Below the pieces are notes generated by a model, which searched no databases, was not told where the DNA came from, and worked only from the letters and a program-made list of their open reading frames with translations. This document shows, piece after piece, positions 34,901 to 47,320 of a stretch of DNA of 64,000 nt; positions within the stretch are counted from its first letter, which is position 1, and each line of letters starts with the position of its first letter. The position numbers and the translations under genes were made by a program. This stretch comes from Blasia pusilla (taxonomy: Eukaryota > Marchantiophyta > Marchantiopsida > Blasiales): positions 11,532,001 to 11,596,000 of the forward strand of contig CM114273.1 of the NCBI GenBank assembly GCA_050084515.1, given 5' to 3'.

Positions 34901-36000
34901 GAAACCAATCCCCATTAGACAAGTTAAAATTTTAGTTTATTAAAGTGGCATGCTTTTGTTTTAGTTAGGCGAAAGAAAATTATTGTGTTTAGAGGGTCCA
35001 GCCATAACCTCTCATACAAAGTGAATGTTTTCCTAAACGCACAAGGTTTTCATAGCAAAAGTTAATCTATTGTTACAACTACAGGCCAATTTTTATTTTT
35101 ATTTCAGTCAAATGAAACGACCACCAACCATTTTACGGGAGAGTTATTGGGACTCTTAACTCGTAGATAATTTGTTAATTCACTGATACGGAGTTTGTGA
35201 AAAGAAACATTCAAGAAAGATGCGTGTTTTTTAATAAAAATGAATGTCTAAAGACCATAAATGTGGAGGTTCTTAAACTAACGACGATAGATATAGAAAG
35301 GAAAAAGTGTTCATGAATGTAACTTACGAGAAAAAAGAATCCTTAGGGGCATTTCACAACTTAGTGCACAAGAATTTAATGCCTTGACTCACAATCTAAG
35401 GAGCTCCAATCAAACCTTGCATTAAGATTTTGACCCAAATTTGACTCAAAAAGTTATCTTGTTTAGATCATTCATTTATTTTATTTTTGTAGTTTACGAA
35501 CAGGTTTCAAATTTATCAACGCTTAGAATTTTTCCTCTTCAGAAAATCTTGAAATATGTATTGAATCGACTTGAAATATTAAAACTTGCAAATAAATAAA
35601 TGGTGGGAATAGTGTGAACCAAGGGTGGCACCCCAACATATAGGTTCTGACCGGAGAAGACAATATGTATCTCCAAAAATAAAAATCTTTACGCGTTGGA
35701 GCGAGTAAGATTCGTTTGGGAAGTTTCACGTCTTGGTCGATGTGATGATTGGGATGTAGAACTTTTCTCGCCGTGAGCGTGATCTTATGGTCGTCCATTT
35801 CGTTACACAATTGTGCCACGACATCCTCATGAATTGTATGCCCAAGAATAGGAGGCAACGCATGCCTTTCCTATGGAGGTTCTAATTCTCTTCTTGTTTC
35901 TTTCCTCGTGCCCTTTTGGAAAGAGAGGGAAAGAAAAGAAGAAATCGTGCAAGTGGGTCCGTGGAGGAGAGGGAGCGGAACGAAGTCGTCGAAAAGTGTG
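28950..36000. other. Mostly AT-rich intergenic DNA without a supportable gene
   Basis: 29.0-30.6 kb is mixed in composition and could be old organellar or transposon DNA; 30.6-36.0 kb is AT-rich. Frames are short. A near-palindrome ATGTCCGTGGACAT at 33573-33586 recurs in slightly altered form at about 52932. No gene recognised. Confidence 0.4.
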
Positions 36001-39000
36001 GGGCCAAAATCCAACGTGCGCACAAGACCCTCTCCATGGGGATCCGTTTGGTGAGTTGATGGAGTCAAACATTCTGAAATTGGTGACTTTAGCTTCGAAT
36101 AGACTCTACAAAGAGGGAAGAGTTTGGCAGCATAGCACACCTTTTCCTTTCTCAAGTCGGGATTATGTCACATCTTTTGGACATACACTTCACTCACGTC
36201 GTAGCGGGGCAACGGGATGACCTAGGGTGGCAAGGGTGCACCACCAAATGTTCTCGTTGAGGTTGAGTTTGCGGTCGGAGGACGCAAGATAGATAGATAG
36301 ATAGAGTTTGATTTTTTCCATGGACCCCGTCGCCACATGATTGGCGAGGGCCTAAGAGGGGGAATTTGTAGGTCTCGAGAATGTATGCCGCTCTTTCATG
36401 GACGATGATTGGATCATCTATGATTCATGTGTTTTCGTTTCCTCGTCGCTCCTTTTTGTGCAATTTTCAAAAGGACCCGTTTGGGCCTTCTATTCCTCCG
36501 GCTGAGGTTCGACCTTGCTTTGGCCGCGAGACGCGAACGGTTTGGGCTACGAAGGTGGGACCTCCGGTTGTTAGGGTTGGACGGGGGGGCGATACTTGCC
36601 GGGAGGTGGTCACAAGGCCGGGGGGGGGATGTGAGGACGACGTTGTTTTCATCCGTTGTTCTTGAAGATTTTGGATTTTCATATGCGGGAATGATGGAGG
36701 CCTTTTCCCACCATTTCTTTCATGGGTTGTAAAGCTTATCATGTCATTTTTTAAGTGGTACAACTTCTCACGTAACGTGCTCCCGCTTTCTTAAGGATAA
36801 GAAAGCGAGTGCCATACATTCCAGCACCTCTCGTCTCGTGCCTGTTATGAATCTTGAAATGACAGTGACCAAGATGGTGGATTCTTTTACGTTTGGCTCC
36901 ATGATGATCATAGCAGTAATAATTCCATCTTGTTTGCAATCTGTGCCAATCAAGTATGCATCATTCGCTCGCTCTTGGGAACGGACTTCAATTTCATGGG
37001 AATAAAGCCACACTGACAATTCCCTTATGGTTACTGAACATTTCCCGCAATTTTGAATTTTCCGGGGATTATAAGAGCATATGCAGTAGTTTGTCTCGCA
37101 AGTATCCAAAAGTCCTTACAAGGCTTGCGTGCTGGGTCAATAGAGTAGATAGAAACTCACGAAACTTCCACCAATAGAGTAGATAGAAACTCACGAAACT
37201 TCCACCAAGGTTGTGGTGACCCTATGACCGAACCGGAAGAATCCTTTGCTATTTTGTCTCCATTTTTCGTGTATTTCTAGAAACATGATCCTTTTCTGAC
37301 CACCGTCACCCGAATGATGCAGTGGAATGAACCTCCGCATATGAGGTGCCTGCTGCTGGTCATGCAAGAATCTTATGGGAATTTCGTGAAATGGTGACGG
37401 TGCACAAGCGATACCCGGTACTTGATTGGAGGAGGGTTTTTGTAGCACCCAGTCAAAACTTTACGGTACGTAGGATTTGAAATCACCAAAGATCCTTTCG
37501 CATTGAAAGCATAACGAGGAGTCGTTGTGAAGGAAGTCTTGCGCAGAAAAGAAATCGAAAAGATAAAGAAAGACGTACGAAAAAGACCTCGTCAGAGAGT
37601 GGATTAGGGAGTGGCAGTCGCTCACAGTTCCATTCCTGCGGTGAAAACAGTTGGACCTGTCTCAAGCAGCAGGTGATGAGTAGTAATCAGTCTGTTAAGT
37701 ACGTTATGACCCCTCACATGCTACTGGGACCGAGACATGGTTTCTTATAATATATCCGTGCGCACGATGCTCAGGGTTTTGTTTTGCCAAAAGTGCTGCT
37801 GCGGCTGCGTCGCTCTGTCAGGAACATAACGGTAATCTGCACTGAAAAGTTGCTGCATGACGTGAGCTGTCACATTTCGAAAATAATGTGCGCAAGTCTA
37901 CTTCTGCCTGATGTATGCTCTCGCGGAATAAAACGGTATGTAGCGCGTGCCCGTAGTATGTGGCACTCGCGAATGCACATGACGTGGGGATTCCCCGGAG
38001 ACGCGCATTGGCGGAAGCGAGGATTGTGAGGATCGTGAAATGCGCTGGTGTTCGCGTCGGCTGCAGTCGCTAGTGCCCACCACCTTACACATGGATTTGT
38101 CCAGAGCGAACCACTAGTCAAAAGCCGCATGGTAATGATCCCGCTACTTTTATACGGGCAAAATATGCACCGAAGAGCCAACCCTAAGCGTGACGGCCCG
38201 GCCCGAGCAAGGACTAGACGGCGAAAAACATGCGGAGCGGCCCCCATACACAAAACTCAGGGGCCGCGGGCGAACGAGCGAGGGATTGACCGGGTACAGC
38301 TTTCAGTTGAGCCAGAACTCGTGGAACAAGAAAACAGAAATCTGGCAGGTCAACAGGAGCACACACACATGCTAAAGGCGGAGTCAAAGTCGTCCAGGGT
38401 CCCGGGCGTCCCCGCGGGATGGAGAGGAAAAGAGTGCAATCCGTGTCATTCCGGTTGGGCAACAATTCCAGGCAAGTCAGGGGGCGCACATGCGCCCACT
38501 CCAACAATTTTTTAAATGGCGACACCATAGTTACATCCACGACGAGTCGGGATAAAAGGTCCAACTCATAAACAGTTGTGTGATTCGGTTGCCTCGAGCG
38601 AGAGGGAGTGAGAGGTCCATGCTTCGATCCTCCTAGTAAGAGTAGAGTAACTATTACAATTCTGAAGTTTATCTCTGGACAAGGGAGAGATATTCAGACG
38701 AGAAAATGAATCCTGACCTGGTGAGTCAGTCAACCACATCACCCAGCACGACATTCAAACGGTGTTTCCCCGTTACCAGCGCTGCACCGCTACCGCTCTC
38801 TATGTACTTGCTACAGTTGGTCGATGCTGGTGGGCTGGCTCACTGAGGCTTCGCTGAGGCTGCCAGCCCAGCCCAGCCCGGACCGGCCCATACCAGAGAA
38901 CCCTGCTTTCTAAATTCCTATCTATCCATCTATCTATCAATCCAAGCACTCTCCCAGTTGCTGCAGCAGCCGCTGCGAGTTTCCACATGTGCTGGTGAGA

Positions 39001-39230
39001 GGCGAGGCTGTACTACTCGAGGCGAGGTGCGCCTCGAGTAGCCTTGCGAGCATAGACCTCGCGCTCTGGATGGTGGTCATGGGCCGAGAGAGAGAGAGAG
39101 AGTCGAGACGTCATGGATCTGCAGGACCATAGGGAAGGAATAGAACCCACGTGGAAACTGCGGTCCAAAGACGTGCCGTCCTCCCTGCGTCTTTGATTCC
39201 CTCTCATCTCATCCCGCCACTCGCTAAACC
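36001..39230. other. Intergenic DNA downstream of CHLD
   Basis: Moderate GC with short frames on both strands, none recognised. It includes a short GATA run near 36287-36305, a 34-base tandem duplication at 37138-37205 and a GA run at about 39089-39104. The part just below 39231 should hold the CHLD 3' untranslated region and terminator, which I cannot delimit. Confidence 0.35.
37138..37205. repeat. 34-bp perfect tandem duplication
   Basis: Two consecutive copies of a 34-base unit beginning CAATAGAGTAGATAG, with the second starting at 37172. The copies look identical, so the event is recent or the assembly has duplicated it. Confidence 0.85.
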
Positions 39231-42200
39231 CTAGCTACTCTTCAGCTCCGAGAGGGCCTCCTTCGTGGCCGCTGATACAACAGCGTCTGATGCGTTCGGC
39301 AGATAGTAGTACTTTCCTGCATCAACCCAAGGCCCGCCAAACCATCAGGCAACTGCTCTACGACATTCAGATGAAGCACAACCCTCGAGAGCACTCACTG
39401 CTCACTCACTCTCATATCCAATCTCATGCCGGTAGTCCTCGTGTACGTTCATTAAAACATGAGCAAGTTCACAAAGCGAGTTCAGCCACTCGTGCTGCAA
39501 ACCTGGAACCACGCTAAGGCCATCTTGACTCAAAATGAGGCACTTGTGCTGCAAACCTAGATACATGGAACTATTCTATGGCCATCTTGACCCAACCAGT
39601 CCGACTACATGGAGATGACATTTCAATTCAAGCACTTAGGGCACAAAGAAAACCCCACATCCACCACATGTTTAGCCCAGCTACATAAGCGCCATAACGA
39701 ACGCATTCGCCTGGAGTTATGTGAATTTCGCGCTGAAAACAAGCACAGCGCGCTACTATGGATGGGCTGAGCAATTACCGGGGAAGCTGCACACTTATTG
39801 AGCAGACCAAGTGACCAGATTTGGTGTACTAAGTGTCAGATGTAAGACACACATTTCAGCCAGTGTCCGAACAAGACAGGGACCAGAGCATCAGCCACGC
39901 ATTGGGGGCAAAATGAACTTCAGACCAATTACCTCCATCCACTACAACGTCAGGACTAGACACCCAGACATTTGGCAGATTCTACGCGCACATGTACCCT
40001 AAAACCCACACGGATTTTGAGAAGGGGTGATGTGTGGGAAGGCCCACACATCACCCGCTGTTCGTGCCCAGCTATGTACGAACTCACTCACGTTGGAGCC
40101 ACATCCATTTGGTGAAGCACATTCCCCACCGGGCATGCGCCAGGCCAAGGCCACAGAAGCGGGCACATATTCTGCCAGGATAGACGCGTCTACACACGCG
40201 CTCAGAGACTTTACGTCTGCTACAGAGCACATGCTGCAGATTCACTACGTGGAGGAGTCATGTGAGGGAGGGTAAAGATGTTCAGTTACTCGGTCTTTAA
40301 AGAAACTGGCATGCGAAGCAAAGCGCTACATTATCGGTCGTGGAGAACTTCGATCGAATTAAACTACTACGACGAGGAACTGCGAGAACCACATGATTAG
40401 ACGCTTTAAGAGGGACGGCATTGGGGGTGGGCCATAAACCGTCCACGCATTATTGAAATCATCACCGTGGGTGTCTGTATTCCTTATCTCTACCGGTCCA
40501 CACGGGACATTGTCCGGGTCCGTGTCTACAGTAAGCACAAAGTCACGCACGAGGTTGCTCTCTCTGCAGCGAAGTAATATAAGCATGCAAAGCGGAATGA
40601 AGCTGACCTTGGGCGACGCGTGCCATCTCTTTTGCAAATCCAGTGGAGATAAACTTGTTCTCTGTGTCTATTACAAGCAGGGACATCCCTTGTTTGTAGA
40701 TCTTTCCAGCTACCTCCAAGATCTCCTCCTGTAATCATCAGACCCACCGACTGTCAGACTCGCTCGAACTTCTTTAAATACTCGGAGAAGCGCAATGCAA
40801 GGTTCCCGAAGTGTTCATCACTGTGGATGGATGGATATTCAATGTTCTCTACATTTTAACTTCTAAGGTTATATTCGAAGTAAGGGTCAGTACTGACACC
40901 ACCGCCCCCTGCTCACTCGAAGTATGGACTCCAGGTCACAATTGCAACCAACACCCATACACAGCTGATGACATGGTACTCACTTTCAACGCCTTTTGAG
41001 TTGGCCGAGGTGCTTCGGGTTTGTTAGCCTCCTCATCTCCATTTGACTTTGCCAACGAAACATTGGCCCTCCCATCCGTGATTGCCACTATCATCACTCT
41101 TCCAACGTCTCCGCTTTTCTCTGCGTTTATGCCTACTCTTACAGCCTGCGAAATTCACAACCGGGCGACAGACCAGCATTATACCGTGTACGAGTTATGG
41201 GTCGTTCCATGGAATAATTTCTCTTAGCGATGAAGAAACTCGTATCAGATCCTCCAACGGAGAGACATTACTTTTACACGGATTTAAGACCGATCGCCAT
41301 CGGATATGCCGACATAGTACACCAAGAGCCTGTCGCAAAACCATCTACCACTTTTGGAATTAACACTGTTACGGTGATCTCTCTCCTCTAGAGGTGGATA
41401 TGGTGGCGAGCACGCGACATTTGAGGATCCAGATTACTTACAACCAATCGAACCCAAGGGTTGGATTGGTTGTAAGGGTTTAGGGTCGATCGATTGGTAC
41501 TTTCGCAACATTGTGATCTACGTCAAGTTTATTCTACAGATGAGCGGATTACAAGTTCTAGATCCTCCACAAAAAGGCACATTCATGCGTTTTAGGGCAC
41601 GCCTGAGAACACGTTAGTCAGATAGAACCGACTGCTGAACCAAATCCTAGTCTGAATCAGGACAGGGTGACATGATAGATGCCTCAACCCAGACACTCAA
41701 ACTATAAAGATCAGCGACCACAAAAGTTTTGACAGCAGAAGCCTCTGTACGAACACACGAAGACTTAAGGGTATTTCCAAGCACATAAAGATTTTCTTAG
41801 TCAGCAGACGTTGAAATGAGAACGGACCACAACAACCACTACTTTGAACCAAATCCTTCGTAAACAGACTATTCCGGGTGAGCAACTTCGCGACCTCTAC
41901 TCTAAATTCTTTCTTCCCACCTCTCAAATACTCGCACAAATTTCGGAGAATTCCTCTAGGTCTGAAGTCTTCATGCTTGTATTAGACTGCAACAGAATCA
42001 ATCGTACTTCATCTACGCAGCCTAGAAAACCAATCCAACTGCTAGTCTTCTCATTGAACCGAGAATACACGTTCTTACCGTTATAAGCCCATGAGCAAGC
42101 GGAGAACCACCACCACAGGGAAGTCTGTCTAAGCGCTTCCTTGCCATTGCAATCGATCTTGAGGGTGGAAGAAGAACCTCTGCAGCATCGCCTCGAAACG

Positions 42201-45200
42201 GGATGATTGAAACCTGGCACCATCAAACGATCATCTTCTCCATCAACCTCCAGTCCTTGCAGAGTAAACGCAACTATTCACTGTTTTCTTGCTACGTCTT
42301 CTCGGTGCTCGAGGGAAGTTTCCTAGTTTCAGCAACATTCATAAGTCGAGGGGAGAGATCAAGAAGCTACCTGATCTCTACTCGTGTAACTGTCTGCAAG
42401 AAGTTGCATGGCCGCACCTTTCGCATTGTTCATTCGATTCAAAGCCATACTTCCACTTGCGTCCACAACAAAGATGACCTGCCAATTCCTTTGACGTCAA
42501 TCCGGCTAATTTCCTTGAAACTTGTCATTTCCTTTCCATAGGGACACCAAGCTGCAGATTGACTGCCAAACCCACGACTTCTATGCCAAGACTCGAGTGA
42601 AACTCCTTGGACACCACCTTGCCAGCAACGCTCCAATTTTCTTTCAGAACACACACTAACAAAATACCAATCCCTCTTGAAACAAACCCCCAACAATGAA
42701 ACACACAATCCAAAACTCTCTTCAGAGTGCACCCTTGCTCGAGTAAAGTACTACACAAATCGGAACATAAGACAGTTAAGGTGTAGGACAGCACCAGTGC
42801 TCCGGCTTTGCGAGCCATGCGCTTGGATCTCATGTCTGACTGCTCGACGAACACTTTTCTTGTCTCCCCCCTTTCCTCAGCTCTTTGCCTCCTTAAACGT
42901 TGAAAAGGTGCAGCTGCTCGTAAGGTCGCATCTACGGCTAGCCGCTTAACTGGGCCCTGCTCACAAGTGAAGACAACATTATCAATGGAACACAATTCTT
43001 GGATAATATGTACTGAGAACTCCTCACTGGACGAAAAAAGCAATCCACCTTTTTTAAGAAACAAACATCCAACGAGTCTCGCTATCCCAGAACATTTGGT
43101 AACAAGACCATGGTTGAAGTGTTGAAACTAACTCGAAAACACGATGCTTCCTATTGTCAGCAAGTTGAGCTAAATTCATGCACGACTTGAAAGGCAAGTT
43201 ATGAAGTGGACTCCCTCCATTCTAGAAAATTAATCTTCCTTGGAGCCGTGGAATCCTAGAGCAACAATTGTTCTAGCTTTCAAGACAGGGAATTCTATGG
43301 CAGCTAGACGGAACCAAGTCCTCCAATACTACACGCCAATAATCATACCTTCGGAAGCATGGGCTTAATGTATCGACCCCTGTCCTCAGAGAAAATGACA
43401 TTCTTGGCACGCCCAGCTTTGCCTTTCCTTCGATTGGCTTGTTGAGCAAAAAATAGTAATTGGGAGTCCATGAAGCCTCCTTCGGCGTCAAAAATAAACT
43501 CCTCTGGAACTTGGTCTTCTTGAGTATCCTCCTCTTTGTCATCATCTTCCTGTGCCAGCACCGCATCGGGCATCAGATAGTAGCACACGAAGTGAAACGC
43601 TCTGAAAACAAATATTTCTACTTCATGCACAACTTTTGAGACGAAAACTGTGACTTACATTCTCTTCTTCTTCTTCCTCCTGATCTTTATTTTCCTCGTT
43701 ATTTTGTGGAGGGGGTGGCGGCGGTGGTGGTGGAGGTTGATTTTGTTCTGGGGCCTGTCCATGATGATCGATCTCGGAATAATTACAAGTTCCACCTACA
43801 TACACGTAGATCCATCTGAGTTGTAACACTTAACTTCAATGCAGAAAGTACTAGGTTAAACCACGGCAATTTGTGATTGCACAGATTAAAGTTTTACATG
43901 GAATTCTAACCCTGTATTATTCATACGAGCTGATGGGAGAACCACATGTTTAACTACTTTCTACTTTCTCAAGGTGACAGACCCATACATAGTAAGGACA
44001 GTCAACGTGTACTACTGGAATCATGGTCCTCTTTCAAACAGATAGGAGACAGAGGTTAAGAGCCAGTCACGATCTAGACCTCCGCTTCTTAAGTGACCAT
44101 TTCTATTTCATGAAGGTCCTTGGGCACACAAAGGTATTAGTGAGAGTACTTACAGCCTTTTTCAGATCATCAACTCCAACCCTGTCACGTCCTTCCAAAG
44201 CGGCAAATGCCTTTGCCACCCTCACAGCCATGAGTTCTGGTCGATGGCCCTGCACCAAAGACACGCTGACGAGTCAGTCATTGAGTGAGGCAGGAAGGCC
44301 ACAGCATACCCACTTCTTATCTAAGCAAGAAAACATTAGATAGACAGCCTGCAAATACCTGACAGCCGCCCCGAATGGCCTCCGTCACAACATACTTGAT
44401 CTGCTCTTTGCTGATGGTGACATCCTTCAACCACTCTCTAGCCAAAACCACCTACAGGTAACACCAATATCTTGTTAATTCAATATCTTATAATATAGAT
44501 CCATACCGTCATTCCCAAGTGGCTATTCCGAAGAAGCCATGACCTAAAAGTACTATCCAATTGTCTTTCCTTGTGCCTACAAGCTGTGAGACCACGTTTC
44601 TGGTCCAGAAGATACATGCACCATCGCGTCTCATGACGGAAAATGCCCGTAACTGTTGAAAGAAATATTGAAGGATGACCCTTTCCTGATTCCAAGGATG
44701 CAGAAACTAATATAAGACAAAACCATGGATCGTCAGAGCTGAATTTGAAGAATACAATTCCAACCTCAAGACTGTCAAGATTTGAAGACCACAAACATGT
44801 ACGTTGAGATGAGTACATTAGCCATAGCCAACCAAATCCTCATTACAAAACTAACGTCTCAAGGCCACATCAGCTAGAGCAGTGTGCATAGAATCTACTT
44901 TGGCCAGTAAATTGATTCGTTCAACCCATCGTTGTTAAAATCTCTCTTTCTCAATTATGTCCTCACACAACAGGAAAGGAAAGTCACCTGCGTCTTGACA
45001 GCATCAGTGGCCTCTAAGACATCGAAAAGCACTTGCTTTGAGCTTTCTTGGAACTGGGTGGCAATCTCGACAGCATTCACTCTATCTTCGAAGTTAAGTG
45101 TGACATCCGTACTGGCCACAATAAACAACAATTGATCAAGTAAGTAGTGTGAGCTTGACCTCAAAAAAAACCCCGACTTGAACATACAACAACTTTAGAG

Positions 45201-46885
45201 TGATGAGTAAAGACAATTTCCTCTATTGCAGAAATATTTAATCTTGAGGATCGTTGGTCTAACCTTTGCAAAGGGTTAGGAGAAGTCACCTGAGATTGAT
45301 GGCTATACGATCCAGTAGATGTTCGCGCACTGCACCTTCCTCAGGATTATACGTGGCTATAAGAAGGGGTTTGCAAGGGTGCCGAAAGCTGACACCTTCT
45401 CTCTCAACTACGTTCACGCCTTCAGTGAGTACATTGAGCAGCAAATTGCTAATTCCTTCATCTAGGAGGTTGATCTCATCAACGTACAGCACCCCCCTAT
45501 GAGCTTCAGCGAGAAGACCTGGTTGAAATACGGTCGTACCGGTCTTCACAGATTCTTCCACATCTACGGAACCTAGAAGTCGATCTTCCGTGATACCAAG
45601 TGGAATCTGCAACGGAGAATTGAGTCGTACACAACTTCAGATGTTGGGAAGAAAACCCAGGGATCAAAGCCAGGCCTTCACTCATGCATTATCTCGAATG
45701 GCGAAGAAAGCATCGGTGCATAGCACACTTCAAATTTGGAAGATGGCGCTTCGCAAGCGCCGTCTTCCAAATTGCGCACGCAGGAACGAGAGAGGCCAGG
45801 CGTAATCAGGAAGTACCTGTACAAATGGTGCTTTGATAACCTCAGTTTTGATACTCCCGTCATCGTTAAACTCCAATTTCTCTTCCAATCCGCACTCCCA
45901 CCTTTGACACAAAAACCATCAGACAGCGCAATTAATTCCAGCGCAAAACTTGACAGGCCACATTCAGAAACCCTTACAAAACCCTTCCAACCCGATGCTC
46001 GAAGGGATGCGCATCACATACTCTTCAGGACACAGAGGGTCAGCATTGGCAGAAGATCCCGTGACCACTTCGATGGGGGGCAAAAGGGCATGCAGACCGC
46101 GCGCCATGATGGTCTTCGCTGTACCACGCTTCCCAGATAGTGCAATTCCCCCGATGGCGCCATCCACTGCTCCAAGCAGCAAGGCCGTTTTGATAGCATC
46201 CTGGAGCGAAGACCAAGAAGACATTTGCAATTTCAGTGTGCACCTCCCGATACACGGGTGTCACAATCCTCAGGAGTCCCCACCTACCATGGCATGAGCG
46301 TGAGTGCCCATATCAAAATAAACAATGTACTTTACTTCTACAACGCATGTTCCACAAAATCCTAAGAAAACCCGCAATGCTTACAATCGGCCGAGCCGTG
46401 GGAAGGGTTTCGGGTCTTTCGAGCATCCTTCCTACTCAAATTCAGGGTTACTCGTAAAAGAAAACGGAATGCCTATCGGAGGTTATCAAAATTCGTCATC
46501 GGCGGTGACATGCGTCCGAGTGACTCCGAATCCCGAGGACACACCATGGCGAAATTCAGGAGCTCACTCACAAGCAGAGACAACCCATAATTCGAGTGAA
46601 ACAGCCCATCACCTGACCAACCACAGCTGCCAGGGGGAAAAATTGTCGCCCATAACCGGATGGATAGCTGGTACTCCCATCTCCCTTAGCTGAGCCATTG
46701 CTTGGAGCCGCTGCGACAGCTACCGCACGACAAGCACTGCGACACTTGCGCCCTCTTGTAGACGGCAGAGTGACCACCCTGAGCTTATGCGCTTGGCCTT
46801 CCAAGGCCAACAGCCTACCCGACGACGCTACTTGCAATCCTCCCGTAGGTTTCAACGCGCTGCCCATGATCATCGTCGTCGCCAT
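39231..46885 (-). CDS. CHLD: Magnesium chelatase subunit D (CHLD), 15 exons
   Basis: CHLD joins CHLI and CHLH in the plastid to insert Mg2+ into protoporphyrin IX, the first committed step of chlorophyll synthesis. Exons (minus): 46885-46613, 46200-46022, 45901-45817, 45606-45290, 45111-44988, 44451-44359, 44249-44154, 43795-43659, 43549-43349, 42956-42795, 42478-42371, 42213-42079, 41145-40984, 40728-40608, 39316-39231; all GT-AG. The start ATG has G at -3 and +4. Residues 1 to about 70 look like a transit peptide. AAA+ features: [20 protein letters not shown] (Walker A region), [14 protein letters not shown] (Walker B). A Pro10 and acidic linker (exons 8-9) follows, then the vWA domain with [25 protein letters not shown] and [13 protein letters not shown], ending [20 protein letters not shown]. 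Exon 8 is 137 bases where 138 would keep frame; one missing C in the run at 43750-43753 accounts for it. With that base the length is about 759 residues, as in Arabidopsis. Confidence 0.96.
40025..40056. repeat. 14-bp perfect hairpin in CHLD intron 14
   Basis: The arms GGGTGATGTGTGGG (40025-40038) and its exact complement (40043-40056) are separated by AAGG. It lies in the largest CHLD intron (39317-40607). Confidence 0.85.
41437..41476. repeat. 19-bp hairpin in CHLD intron 12
   Basis: The left arm 41437-41455 (CTTACAACCAATCGAACCC) pairs with 41458-41476 with a single mismatch and a two-base loop. It lies inside the intron at 41146-42078. Confidence 0.85.
45733..45773. repeat. 19-bp hairpin in CHLD intron 3
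   Basis: The left arm 45733-45751 (AATTTGGAAGATGGCGCTT) pairs with 45755-45773 with one T/G wobble position and a three-base loop CGC. It lies in the short intron between exons 3 and 4 (45607-45816). Confidence 0.85.
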
Positions 46886-47320
46886 AGCTAGCAGTCACTC
46901 CGCTCAATTCCTCCCCTCCCTCATGCGCGGCATCCCCACCTCCACACTGCCCCCAACGCACACCAGTCCCAGCTCGGATCCGAAGTCGGACCCTGCGCTT
47001 CCTCGACAAAGCTCGATTCGGGTTTATACTAAACCTCTACAATTGTATCTTATCATCCCAACGAGAAGCGTCACCTCTGACTTCTGCTGCCCTGCTACTC
47101 TCCTCCTCCTCTCCTGAACTCCACAGTACTGTACTACTGCTCCTCCTGACTCCTGAACTGCACTTGTGTCGTGACTAGTGAGTGTTTGCCGAGACATCAC
47201 TGGGTAAGGGGGAAGAATTGAGGGGGGTGGATGGGAAGGTAAAAGGGATAGAGAGAGGGGCGTGGAAGCCGTCGATTCCTCACCGGGTAATCCATGACTC
47301 GAGGGTCGAGATCGTCTCAT
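46886..47320 (-). promoter_or_regulatory. Probable CHLD promoter and 5' leader
   Basis: The region upstream of the CHLD ATG is GC-richer than the AT-rich DNA beyond 47.4 kb. On the gene's sense strand a TATA-like GTATAAAC occurs at about 47024-47031, roughly 140 bases upstream of the ATG, a reasonable distance for a short leader. Light- or circadian-type boxes were not clearly identified. Confidence 0.3.

Noticed and set aside
41697-41939. A minus-strand frame between CHLD exons 12 and 13 as an extra exon
   Set aside because: Exons 12 and 13 join directly in phase and in the conserved CHLD sequence (HGLIT to [10 protein letters not shown]), leaving no room for it.
42525-42794. Extension of CHLD exon 10 past AGAL
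   Set aside because: The frame continues but leaves the CHLD sequence. The donor at 42794 (GTGCTG, weak) joined to the acceptor before [10 protein letters not shown] restores the conserved protein.
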